Notes under the pieces: generated by a model
The model's database searches: none
What the model was told of the DNA's origin: nothing
What the model saw: the letters and a program-made list of their open reading frames with translations, nothing else
Assembly: GCA_934526065.1 (NCBI GenBank)
Contig: CAKSZX010000002.1
Location: 211,064-275,063 of the forward strand
Direction: 5' to 3'
DNA: 64,000 nt
DNA from: an uncultured Oscillospiraceae bacterium
Lineage (GTDB): Bacteria > Bacillota > Clostridia > Oscillospirales > Ruminococcaceae
Translations under genes and position numbers: made by a program
In this document: positions 34,935 through 42,237 of the stretch, one piece after another
Layout of the letters: each line of letters starts with the position of its first letter
Position numbering within the stretch: the stretch's first letter is position 1

Positions 34935-34995
34935 AAAATTATACCCATTATACCCTTGTACGTTTGTATTAAAATGGTATAGTGGGCATAATTTT
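34935..34995. repeat. 20-bp inverted repeat behind the tyrosine recombinase
   Basis: Arms 34935-34954 and 34976-34995 are complementary at 18 of 20 positions around a 21-nt loop. They could be a terminator (a short T-run follows) or a recombination site for the adjacent recombinase. Confidence 0.6.
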
Positions 34996-35029
34996 TAAAT
35001 TGCATTGTAAATATCAGCATTTCACACCG

Positions 35030-35058
35030 TTGACATTACAGCAATAAGCATATATAAT
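35030..35058 (+). promoter_or_regulatory. Sigma-A promoter of leader copy 3
   Basis: TTGACA (35030-35035) and TATAAT (35053-35058) are 17 nt apart, with flanks nearly identical to the copy 2 promoter. Confidence 0.9.
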
Positions 35059-35063
35059 TTAAG

Positions 35064-35275
35064 TGTTAGGTAGCCGGTGCCGATTTACCGGTAAATAGAG
35101 AACGATAGTTATAACAAGTAACTAATCGTAATGTAAGCAAATGCTTACACATATGGAGTAACGCCTGTTTTGTACGGGTGGCGTAAAGAATTTTAAAAGA
35201 AATAATTTGTAAAACATATAAGGACTAATAAAATACAGTAGTTTTTAACTACTGCTGTTTTGTTAGTCCTTTTGG
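35064..35275 (+). ncRNA. Structured leader RNA, copy 3 of 3, ending in a terminator
   Basis: It differs from copy 1 at only two positions in the first 70-odd nt. The third hairpin is TGTAAGC-AAAT-GCTTACA, fully Watson-Crick where copies 1 and 2 have a U-G pair. The fourth hairpin is CCTGT/ACGGG, again keeping pairing. The end is AGGACTAA (35221-35228) with TTAGTCCT (35263-35270) and TTT. It heads the annealase/primase unit. Confidence 0.78.
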
Positions 35276-35301
35276 TTTATACAAAGAAAGGAGAACAGAA
35301 C

Positions 35302-35337
35302 AATGTTTAATATCTATTTGCAAGCTGTTTACAGTTA
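35302..35337 (+). CDS. 11-codon leader-peptide-like frame
   Basis: ATG to TAG encodes MFNIYLQAVYS, 6 nt after a good AAAGGAG-type site between two terminators. It may be a leader peptide whose translation affects the next terminator (35392-35435), or chance. There are no runs of one amino acid typical of biosynthetic attenuators. Confidence 0.35.
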
Positions 35338-35391
35338 GCATAAAAGAAAAGTGAAATTGGACGGTAAAAAGCTGTCAAGCAAAAGAAATAA

Positions 35392-35441
35392 GGACTGATT
35401 GTATATATGAGCATTGCTCTTTATGCAGTCGGTCCGTTTTT
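35392..35441 (+). terminator. Second terminator of the third unit
   Basis: GGACTGA (35392-35398) pairs with TCGGTCC (35429-35435), with an inner GAGCA/TGCTC hairpin, and is followed by GTTTTTATTT. The GGACT outer arm again resembles those of the leader terminators. Confidence 0.75.
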
Positions 35442-35463
35442 ATTTAAAAGGAGATTTAAATTT

Positions 35464-35664
35464 ATGGAAACAATGTTAGTAATCGAAAAGGTTGCAATGG
35501 TTTATGCCGTAATATGTATGATTACAATGCCTCTTATACTTGCCGCTGCGACGGGACTTTTTGTGGAAAATTATCATTTGAGATATACACTCAGAAAAAT
35601 GAAACGAAAAGTTAAAATAGGCAGCCAAGTAACGATTTATCATAAGAGAGACAAAGCATCTTAA
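35464..35664 (+). CDS. Small membrane protein
   Basis: The product is 66 aa. The ATG at 35464 follows AAAGGAGA; the frame is open from 35407 but that part is terminator. One membrane helix (about 9-33, VAMVYAVICMITMPLILAAATG) is followed by a basic cytoplasmic-type tail (RYTLRKMKRKVK). Family unknown. It may localise an element protein to the membrane. Confidence 0.65.
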   Translation: METMLVIEKVAMVYAVICMITMPLILAAATGLFVENYHLRYTLRKMKRKVKIGSQVTIYHKRDKAS

Positions 35665-35676
35665 AGGAGAAAGACC

Positions 35677-35910
35677 ATGAAAAAGGAAGAAAGAAGAACA
35701 AACACATATATCATAGTATCCGACAATAAATTTTGGTGCTATACAAGCCGAAAAGAAGCGGAAAATGATATGGAATACCTTCCGAATAATTGTACTTTGT
35801 TTAAAACAAAGGCCAAATATACGGATGAAGAGTGGTTTAAAAAGTCAAATGATGAAATCAACTCAATTATTTTTAAGTCATCAGATAAGATAACAGAAAA
35901 GAGTGCGTAA
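35677..35910 (+). CDS. Small soluble protein of unknown function
   Basis: The product is 77 aa with AAAGGAGAAAG before the ATG. It is charged and soluble (TYIIVSDNKFWCYTSRKEAENDM start). It has no signal, membrane segment or recognised motif. It lies 12 nt after the membrane protein and 12 nt before the annealase, clearly one operon. Confidence 0.7.
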   Translation: MKKEERRTNTYIIVSDNKFWCYTSRKEAENDMEYLPNNCTLFKTKAKYTDEEWFKKSNDEINSIIFKSSDKITEKSA

Positions 35911-35922
35911 AAAGGAGAAAAA

Positions 35923-36744
35923 ATGGAAAGTAAAAAAACAACGTCTTCAAAGACAGAAAGAGAAATAAGGAACAATATCTTCAAGGAACTTTCAAATGCT
36001 ATAACACCGGATGATTTGAAAGAAAAAAAGAACATCAAATATATTCCGTGGGCAGTTGCTTGGGATAGAACCACACGGCTTTTTCCATCTGCGGAATACA
36101 AAGTGCTTGAAGATCAAAACGGCCGTCAATATTTCTATGACGACCTGCTTGATAATTTCACAGTCAAAACAGAGGTCACTATTGAAGGTATAACTCACAG
36201 TATGTGGGCAACTGTAACAAGCAATAATTTGCCAATGCGCAGAAAGCCATATGAAGTTGCATTTACGAAAAGTACATTCACTATTCCGGCTTGTACAATG
36301 AATGATATAAATCGTGCAATTATGCGTTGTCTTACTAAAAATTTGGCAATGTTCGGTCTTGGTTTATGGGTTTATGCCGGTGAAGAATTTATGCTTTACG
36401 AGGATGAATACGATGGAAGGCTTGCAGATTTAAATGATATGCTTGCTCCACCGGAAGAGAAAATTCCGGCAGTGGCAACACCCATAGCAAGCAAAAATAT
36501 TGATGACATTACCCTGCCTACTGTTGTAACTTCAAAAGAAGAATGGACGCTTGAAAAAGCTCTCGGCACAGATTTGGAGACAATAGCCTCTGTGAAAACT
36601 TTTAAAGAAATTTGGGAAAGTCCACGAAGAGAAACTATGCTCGATATTTTAACAAAAGAGGATATGAGAACTAAACGGCCGAGGGATTATCAGATAGCTA
36701 CCTTTTTAAAAGGGTTACTTGCTAAGGAAGTATCGGAAGGCTAA
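35923..36744 (+). CDS. Sak/DUF1071-type single-strand annealing protein
   Basis: The product is 273 aa with AAAGGAGAAAAA before the ATG. The DUF1071 core is visible: KYIPWAVAWDRTTRLFPSAE (about 39-58), the TVKTEVTIEGI strand, and DINRAIMRCLTKNLAMFGLG followed by LWVYAGEE (about 129-154). Phage Sak proteins of this group anneal complementary single strands. YqaJ exonuclease (17767) and SSB (28138) complete the set, each behind a different leader copy. The C-terminal part is an unassigned helical tail. Confidence 0.8.
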   Translation: MESKKTTSSKTEREIRNNIFKELSNAITPDDLKEKKNIKYIPWAVAWDRTTRLFPSAEYKVLEDQNGRQYFYDDLLDNFTVKTEVTIEGITHSMWATVTSNNLPMRRKPYEVAFTKSTFTIPACTMNDINRAIMRCLTKNLAMFGLGLWVYAGEEFMLYEDEYDGRLADLNDMLAPPEEKIPAVATPIASKNIDDITLPTVVTSKEEWTLEKALGTDLETIASVKTFKEIWESPRRETMLDILTKEDMRTKRPRDYQIATFLKGLLAKEVSEG

Positions 36745-36780
36745 AAGCAAAGACTAAATATTTGCGGAAGGAATTATCTT

Positions 36781-37848
36781 ATGGATTTCAATTTTGATAT
36801 ACGGTATGTCTGTCAACAGGCGGGCATACCAGTCCTTCTGGGCAATCGCAAAGCGTATGATACAGATTGTCCATTTTGCGGTAGGACAAAAAAATTACAT
36901 ATAGATGCCGAAAAGAATGTATTCAGGTGTAATTATTGTAATGTACAGGGCGGTATGCTCAAGCTTTACCAGTTAATGTTTGGACTTCACGATACAAAAG
37001 AGGCCTATGATATTCTAACAGGTAAGATTACTCCTGAAATTAAGACGCAAACACAAGTAAGAAAAGAAATTTATCTTCAAAGTAATGAGCGGAAAACAGC
37101 GGATATAGACAGTATTAACGATGTATATACCGCTTTGCTTAACAAGTTATCTTTGGCTAAAAGACATAAAAACAGTCTTATGGCAAGAGGATTTGACGAA
37201 GATGCAATTAAAAAATTTGGTTATAAGTCAGTTCAGCAGGTAGGTGCTGCTTCCTTGGCAAAAAGCATTTTTAACGAAGGTAAGAATTGCATAGGAGTGC
37301 CTGGATTTTACAGCTACCAGAACTATACGAGAATTGTAAGAAGTGATTCGGGTTTCTATGTTCCAGTTAGGACTATCGACGGAAAAATAAGCGGAATGCA
37401 AATACGACATGATAATATTGTTGACGGAAGAAAATATACTTGGCTCTCGTCAACTCATTATGAAAACGGAGCGGCAGTAAAGGGTGCAAGTCAAATTCAC
37501 TATGTGGGTTTCAATCTTTCCAATCCGCCTAAAAAGGTTTGTATTACAGAAGGAGCATTAAAGGCAGACATTGCGTCCTTCCTGACAGGAATGCCGTTTA
37601 TAGCAATCTTAGGGGTTAATAACACCTCTAATCTTGCAAACGCTTTATCCGGTCTCAAAGAAATTGGAGTTGAAGAAATTTTTGAATGCTTTGATATGGA
37701 CTACTTTACAAATGAACATGTAAAAGCAGCCATTGATAAAGCACACAATATTATTAAGGACAGCGGTTTAAAAACGCAAAGACTGTCTTGGAACAGAAAA
37801 TACAAGGGCATAGATGATTATATGCTTGCAAGAAAATCAAAGATTTAA
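36781..37848 (+). CDS. Primase-like protein with zinc finger and Toprim-type domain
   Basis: The product is 355 aa. A CHC2-like zinc ribbon occupies the start: CPFCGRTKKLHI (about 30-41) and FRCNYCNVQGG (about 50-60). After a middle domain, VCITEGALKADI (about 252-263) and ECFDMDYF (about 303) give the glutamate and DxD of a Toprim/DUF3854 fold. This arrangement is typical of phage- and plasmid-type primases. It probably primes synthesis on the element's single-stranded DNA. It ends the unit of leader copy 3. Confidence 0.82.
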   Translation: MDFNFDIRYVCQQAGIPVLLGNRKAYDTDCPFCGRTKKLHIDAEKNVFRCNYCNVQGGMLKLYQLMFGLHDTKEAYDILTGKITPEIKTQTQVRKEIYLQSNERKTADIDSINDVYTALLNKLSLAKRHKNSLMARGFDEDAIKKFGYKSVQQVGAASLAKSIFNEGKNCIGVPGFYSYQNYTRIVRSDSGFYVPVRTIDGKISGMQIRHDNIVDGRKYTWLSSTHYENGAAVKGASQIHYVGFNLSNPPKKVCITEGALKADIASFLTGMPFIAILGVNNTSNLANALSGLKEIGVEEIFECFDMDYFTNEHVKAAIDKAHNIIKDSGLKTQRLSWNRKYKGIDDYMLARKSKI

Positions 37849-37855
37849 AATAAAG

Positions 37856-37898
37856 AAGGCTGTATTTTGCACAAACCGGTACAAATACTGCCTTTTTT
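37856..37898 (+). terminator. Terminator after the primase gene
   Basis: AAGGC and GTATTT (37856-37867) pair with AAATAC and GCCTT (37883-37894) around one mismatch, followed by T6. A TATAAT (37903-37908) right after it is the likely -10 for the HipA-like gene. Confidence 0.75.
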
Positions 37899-37943
37899 AT
37901 GATATAATACATAAAAAAATATAGATAGGAGAAATAACCGATA

Positions 37944-38978
37944 ATGGATTATGAAATTTTAAGTGGCGATACACTTGTGGCATTATGGAAAAACAACGAA
38001 CTTCAAGTTTTAAATGAACAGCTATTACCTCTTTACCTCAAAAAAATTCACAATGCCGATATGTGGCTTGAAACGAGAGCCATTGACAGCCACCGTGCAA
38101 ATTCAAGGCTTATAAAGAAAGCTATCAGGCTGACCGAAAGAGACGACCTTTCAACTGTTTTAAAAGTAAATGGTGCGACAATAACAGATAATTATTGGGT
38201 TAGACCTATAAGTTCTGATTTATCCTATGAGGATATTCATTTCAACAATGACTATTTTTCAACCCTTGCTTTAAAAGGCAGTTACAGGAGTTTTAATTAC
38301 GCCACAAAAAGAAAGACTACTCATACACAAGAACTCACAAACACCGGCAGCTTTGAAAAATGCTGGAAGCTATCCCAAAACGGCGATTGGTGGATGTACA
38401 AGAAGGCAAACCACGATGAACTTTTCTCAGAGGTTTTCATATATGAATTAGGAGTAAAGTTAGGTTTTAATATGGCAGTATATGAAAAAGGGGACGGCTA
38501 TGTAAAATCTCTTGATTTTACACATGGCAAGGTGAATTTTGAACCTGCTTCATCTTTTATGGGTGATAATGAAGATTATGAAGATGTAGTTGAGGCCCTG
38601 AATGAAATATGTCCGCAGGCTATTCCGGACTATATAAAAATGATTTTTATGGATACCATAATTGCAAATCCGGACAGACATACTAATAATTTTGGATTAT
38701 TACGAGATAAAAAAAGCGGAGAACTTTTAGGACTTGCCCCAAATTTTGACAACAATATGGCTTTAATATCAAGAGGCCCCATTTCCAAGCAAAAATCACG
38801 GGATATGCTTGTTTCATTGTTTAAAAATTTAATGGAATATAACCCGGAATATAAACAATATATACCGACTGTAACAGAAGAGGTTATAACCGAAGTTCTA
38901 AGAAGTGTGAATATGAAAGTGAAATCAAAAGAGATAACCGAATTTATTATGATGAGATATAAATTTATTAAAGAATAA
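37944..38978 (+). CDS. Solitary HipA-like Ser/Thr kinase
   Basis: The product is 344 aa with TAGGAGA before the ATG. The kinase core has WWMYKKANHDELFSEVFIYELG (Lys and Glu of the N-lobe, about 150-172), the catalytic loop NPDRHTNNFGLL (about 242-253) and the metal-binding NFDNNMAL (about 265-272). This is the HipA/CtkA-like fold. HipA kinases phosphorylate a tRNA synthetase to induce dormancy, usually with a HipB antitoxin. No HipB or other Xre-type gene is adjacent. A toxin, defence kinase or regulator role is possible. Confidence 0.78.
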   Translation: MDYEILSGDTLVALWKNNELQVLNEQLLPLYLKKIHNADMWLETRAIDSHRANSRLIKKAIRLTERDDLSTVLKVNGATITDNYWVRPISSDLSYEDIHFNNDYFSTLALKGSYRSFNYATKRKTTHTQELTNTGSFEKCWKLSQNGDWWMYKKANHDELFSEVFIYELGVKLGFNMAVYEKGDGYVKSLDFTHGKVNFEPASSFMGDNEDYEDVVEALNEICPQAIPDYIKMIFMDTIIANPDRHTNNFGLLRDKKSGELLGLAPNFDNNMALISRGPISKQKSRDMLVSLFKNLMEYNPEYKQYIPTVTEEVITEVLRSVNMKVKSKEITEFIMMRYKFIKE

Positions 38979-38993
38979 CTTATCGGATATAAT

Positions 38994-39034
38994 AAAAAGA
39001 CTGCAAATCCAAACAAGGGAAATGCAGTCTTTTT
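38994..39034. terminator. Convergent bidirectional terminator
   Basis: A 12-bp stem AAAAAGACTGCA/TGCAGTCTTTTT (38994-39005 with 39023-39034) lies between the HipA-like gene and the convergent small membrane gene. It serves both strands. Confidence 0.9.
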
Positions 39035-39045
39035 ATTGTAAAAGA

Positions 39046-39258
39046 TTATTTAAAATCAAATAGAATCGACAGAACACCGACTTTTATGGCAATGGTCGTC
39101 ATAACGATACCGAATATAAGGGCTATTACAAAAACCACATACCAGCGTTTTCTTCTTTTTTCATACCGATATTCGTCCCAGTCGTCATTTATTGACAAAA
39201 TGTCACCATCTTCTAAATCTCTGCCTGAGGAAAGGTCTACAATATTTGGCATAGCCAC
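39046..39258 (-). CDS. Small membrane protein
   Basis: The product is 70 aa with GGAGGTG as ribosome binding site. A soluble acidic head (GRDLEDGDILSINDDWDEYRYEKRRKR) is followed by one C-terminal membrane helix (about 42-64). It lies 11 nt after the lipoprotein gene on the same strand, so the two form one operon. Family unknown. It is among the few minus-strand genes in the element. Confidence 0.7.
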   Translation of the reverse strand: MAMPNIVDLSSGRDLEDGDILSINDDWDEYRYEKRRKRWYVVFVIALIFGIVMTTIAIKVGVLSILFDFK

Positions 39259-39269
39259 ACCTCCGAATT

Positions 39270-39653
39270 TTACTGTGCCGGATTATTCTTTATGTATTCG
39301 ATACACTGATCCAATATTTTCTGTGCTTCTTCAATGGTATCACAGCCTGTAATGTAAAGACAATTTTTCTTGTTTTCGTCATTAGATTTTTCCAGTGGAC
39401 AACCTTCATAGAAATACATTCTTACATCATCTCTGGAATAGTAAAAAGCATCTGCTTCAATGCTGTCTTTTTCCACCCATTCAGGAAGTTCTGTGAGAGC
39501 AGCAGGTGTTTCTTCACTGTCGGAACTTTCTTCGACAACTGAGCTGCCTGTCTCCTGAGAACTTGCGTTTTCCTTTGCATCATTGCTTGATGAGCAAGCT
39601 GCCATTGAGATTGCAAGAAAAGCTGACAAAACAATACAAATAATTTTTTTCAT
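39270..39653 (-). CDS. Small lipoprotein
   Basis: The product is 127 aa with AAGGAGAAATAAAG before the ATG. The signal peptide ends in a lipobox MAAC, followed by a Ser/Glu-rich linker (about 22-55) and a compact 70-residue domain with two cysteines (YEGCPLEK, YITGCDTIEEA) that may form a disulfide. It is co-transcribed with the membrane protein downstream. Function unknown; surface exclusion or immunity is a speculation that its place beside transfer genes allows. Confidence 0.72.
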   Translation of the reverse strand: MKKIICIVLSAFLAISMAACSSSNDAKENASSQETGSSVVEESSDSEETPAALTELPEWVEKDSIEADAFYYSRDDVRMYFYEGCPLEKSNDENKKNCLYITGCDTIEEAQKILDQCIEYIKNNPAQ

Positions 39654-39736
39654 CTTTATTTCTCCTTAGCTTTTATTTATTTGTTTATCTGTATATTATC
39701 ATGATTATAGAAATAATGCAAATTTAGTTTGCACAT

Positions 39737-39765
39737 TTGACAAGCATAGAATAACCGTATATAAT
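39737..39765 (+). promoter_or_regulatory. First parA promoter
   Basis: TTGACA (39737-39742) and TATAAT (39760-39765) are 17 nt apart. The transcript would run through a short leader into a terminator at 39820-39845. Confidence 0.82.
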
Positions 39766-39771
39766 TCGTGG

Positions 39772-39848
39772 TGTGTTGAAAGGGTTTTGTCTAAGACACT
39801 TTTAACCGTCGTCTTTGAAAAAGAATGGGGAAACCCATTCTTTTTATT
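39772..39848 (+). ncRNA. Short leader transcript ending in a terminator
   Basis: From the promoter the RNA can fold GTTGAAAG...CTTTTAAC and then AAAGAATGGG-GAAA-CCCATTCTTT (39820-39843) followed by T-rich sequence. It is about 75 nt and could be an attenuator or a small RNA. No coding frame is evident. Confidence 0.55.
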
Positions 39849-39900
39849 TTAGACTTAAATTTCGAGTATTGTATATGTTCCTAACTTTTAACCTCATATA

Positions 39901-39929
39901 TTGACTTAATAGGAAATTATTGATATACT
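39901..39929 (+). promoter_or_regulatory. Second parA promoter
   Basis: TTGACT (39901-39906) and TATACT (39924-39929) are 17 nt apart, about 200 nt before parA. Confidence 0.75.
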
Positions 39930-40000
39930 GTAAGTGCTTTTTAATTGAATGTTTGAAATTTGGTATGGATAGATGCTCTATTTCCTATCAGATAAGCAAG

Positions 40001-40087
40001 AATAGTGGTAGTAAAGCTACCACTATTTGTGTTTGCAATGAAGACTTGCTTTATGTTGCATTTTGTAGCATAAGGCAGGTCTTTTTG
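40001..40087 (+). terminator. Tandem terminators before parA
   Basis: Stem AATAGTGGTAG/CTACCACTATT (40001-40011 with 40017-40027) is followed by a second 14-bp stem (40042-40055 with 40069-40082, including G-U pairs) ending in TTTTT. Both lie between the promoters and parA, so parA expression needs read-through or another start. Confidence 0.8.
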
Positions 40088-40124
40088 TGTTTATTGCACC
40101 CTATTAAACCGGAAGGGAGAAAAA

Positions 40125-40907
40125 ATGAGCAAAGTAATTTCTATTATCAATCAAAAGGGTGGCGTTGGAAAGACGACAACAACCGCAAGTTTAGGCTATG
40201 GCCTTGTACAGAGAGGATATAAAGTCTTGCTTATTGACTTAGACCCACAGGCAGACTTGTCATTGCATTTAGGTGTTCCATCACCTGATGAGTTGGAGAA
40301 CACAGTATCAGATTTAATTCTCGATGTGATTAAAGGTGAACTTATTGATTATTCAAAGTATGTTCTTGAATTAGATAATAACTTGTATATAATCCCATCA
40401 AATATTGAACTTGCATCCCTTGAAACGGCAATGAATGACTTTTTCAATAAGCGGTACATTGTAAATTCTTTTCTTGAAGATATCAAAGATATATTTGACT
40501 ATGTGATTATAGACTGTCCGCCGTCATTGGGTATTTACACAACTAATGCTCTTGCAGCTTCTGATTCAGTTATAATTCCAACACAGGCACAGGCCTTTTC
40601 ACGGAGAGGCATAACGCACCTTCTTGACACAATAAAAAATATACGGCGATACAATAAAAATTTACATGTTGAAGGGATATTGATAACCCAAATGCAAAGC
40701 GACACCATGGCGGCAAAAGCCGTCCGGGAAAGGATAAAGTCCAATTATGGCGACAGAGTTAAAATATTTGATACAACAATTCCTCGTTCCGTTGTTGCCG
40801 AAAAGGCGGCATTTATGGGCGTTGCCATTCAAAGTTTTAGCAAAGATAACTCTGTATCTGTTGCCTATGAAAAATTTATAGATGAGGTAATTAAAAATGA
40901 AATTTGA
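40125..40907 (+). CDS. parA: ParA/Soj-type partition ATPase
   Basis: The product is 260 aa with GAAGGGAG before the ATG. The deviant Walker A KGGVGKTTTT (about 11-20), LLIDLDPQADLS (about 38-49) and YVIIDCPPSLG (about 126) are those of ParA/Soj. It lacks the long N-terminal helix-turn-helix of type Ia plasmid ParAs. It overlaps parB by 11 nt. ParA binds DNA nonspecifically and moves ParB-loaded DNA, stabilising the element when it is extrachromosomal. Confidence 0.93.
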   Translation: MSKVISIINQKGGVGKTTTTASLGYGLVQRGYKVLLIDLDPQADLSLHLGVPSPDELENTVSDLILDVIKGELIDYSKYVLELDNNLYIIPSNIELASLETAMNDFFNKRYIVNSFLEDIKDIFDYVIIDCPPSLGIYTTNALAASDSVIIPTQAQAFSRRGITHLLDTIKNIRRYNKNLHVEGILITQMQSDTMAAKAVRERIKSNYGDRVKIFDTTIPRSVVAEKAAFMGVAIQSFSKDNSVSVAYEKFIDEVIKNEI

Positions 40908-41976
40908 TCCAAATTCAACAAGAGGTTTCGATTTACGGAGAGAGGAGGCGTTTAGACAAAAGAAGGAACGGAGAATAGATGAAACCATAAAAACAAATCC
41001 GTTATTTTCCCAAGATGTTGCATTTCAATTTAAAAACAAGGTTATGCCGATACCAATCAAGGATTTATCGGAGTTCCCGAACCACCCATTCAAGGTATTG
41101 GATAATGAGGATATGGACAACCTTGTTGAAAGCATACGCACACAAGGCGTGCTTGAGCCTATAAAGGTAAGAGTTATTGACAACGACAACAGAAAATTTG
41201 AAATTATAAGCGGACACAGAAGATGCAGAGCTTGTAAAATTCTCGGATATGATAAAATTCCCGGTCTTATTGTAGATGTTGATGAGGACGAAGCAAAAAT
41301 AATGATGGTTGACTCAAACAGCCAGCGTTCTAAAATATTGCCGTCCGAAAAGGCTTTTGCTTATAAAATGAAGTTGGAAGCGATAAAACATCAGGGTGAA
41401 AGGTCTGATTTAACTTCGGACCAAGTTGGCCCGAAGTTAGGGTCAGATGAAAAAATCGCACAAGAAGTGGGAGAAAGTCGAAAGCAAATTCAAAGATATA
41501 TCCGCCTTACCGAACTTATACCGTCACTGCTCGACCTTGTTGACCGGGATAAAATCAAATTAAACCCTGCCGTTGAGCTTTCATATCTATCAAAAGAAAA
41601 CCAAGAAAATCTTTTTTACTACATAGGTTCGTTTGAGGCAACCCCTTCTTTGGCACAGGCTAAAAAAATGAAAGACCTTGACAGCCAAGGCAAATTAACT
41701 TCCGAAATTATTCGAGATATGATGTCGGAGGAAAAGCCAAATCAAAAAGAAAAACCGATTTTCAAGGGAACAGGTATAGATAAGCTGCTGCCTAAGGAGT
41801 GGAATAACAATTACCGGCGTGATTTTGTAACTAAGGCGGTAAGTACATTTAAAAGATTGCCGGATACCGTTACAGAACAACAGATTGTTGACGCTTACGA
41901 GCTTTCCGAGCTTATAAAAATGGGTTCTGATGAAGAAATTCTTGAATATGTACATTCATTCAAGAGTAACAGCTGA
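40897..41976 (+). CDS. parB: ParB-type centromere-binding protein
   Basis: The product is 359 aa and overlaps parA. The N-terminal CTPase/nuclease-like domain has IPIKDLSEFPNHPF (about 50), LVESIRTQGVLEPIKVR (about 77) and ISGHRRCRA (about 105), the GxxRR motif used in CTP binding. The helix-turn-helix is EKIAQEVGESRKQIQRYIRL (about 184-203). Codons about 173-181, in the segment before that helix, overlap a 29-bp parS-like palindrome. Two more copies lie just downstream. ParB clamps should load at these sites. Confidence 0.92.
   Translation: MKFDPNSTRGFDLRREEAFRQKKERRIDETIKTNPLFSQDVAFQFKNKVMPIPIKDLSEFPNHPFKVLDNEDMDNLVESIRTQGVLEPIKVRVIDNDNRKFEIISGHRRCRACKILGYDKIPGLIVDVDEDEAKIMMVDSNSQRSKILPSEKAFAYKMKLEAIKHQGERSDLTSDQVGPKLGSDEKIAQEVGESRKQIQRYIRLTELIPSLLDLVDRDKIKLNPAVELSYLSKENQENLFYYIGSFEATPSLAQAKKMKDLDSQGKLTSEIIRDMMSEEKPNQKEKPIFKGTGIDKLLPKEWNNNYRRDFVTKAVSTFKRLPDTVTEQQIVDAYELSELIKMGSDEEILEYVHSFKSNS
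41411..41439. repeat. parS-like palindrome inside parB
   Basis: Arms of 14 nt (TAACTTCGGACCAA and TTGGCCCGAAGTTA) around one base match at 13 of 14 positions. The site lies within the parB coding sequence and matches the two sites downstream. Confidence 0.7.
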
Positions 41977-41999
41977 TTTTAGTGATTTGATTGTTTCAA

Positions 42000-42030
42000 T
42001 TAACTTCGGGCCAACTTGGCCCGAAGTTAA
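42000..42030. repeat. parS-like palindrome, perfect copy
   Basis: A 31-bp perfect palindrome with 15-nt arms (core TTCGGGCCAA and TTGGCCCGAA) lies 23 bp after the parB stop. It could also act as a terminator hairpin, but there is no T-run. Confidence 0.75.
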
Positions 42031-42120
42031 ATCTAAACCGGATATAACCTATGAATTACCTTAAATTCATCAATGCAAAGCAATAAAAGGCATTCGGTTG
42101 CTGTAAAAAAGCACGAAAAA

Positions 42121-42145
42121 AATTCGGGCCAACTTGACCCGAATT
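42121..42145. repeat. parS-like palindrome, third copy
   Basis: Arms AATTCGGGCCAA and TTGACCCGAATT match at 11 of 12 positions around one base. It shares the core of the other two sites. Confidence 0.7.
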
Positions 42146-42202
42146 AAATAAAGACCGGCTATTTTAAATTTTAACACCCCGAAATATAAAACAGCCGTAC
42201 AT

Positions 42203-42231
42203 TTGACAAAATTCGCACACAGATATATAAA
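42203..42231 (+). promoter_or_regulatory. Promoter of the transfer operon
   Basis: TTGACA (42203-42208) and TATAAA (42226-42231) are 17 nt apart, 190 nt before the first transfer gene. Confidence 0.82.
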
Positions 42232-42237
42232 ATAGTT

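Noticed and set aside
39920..40222. 100-aa plus-strand frame overlapping the start of parA
   Set aside because: It spans two terminator hairpins and a promoter, and overlaps parA out of frame; no family resemblance.
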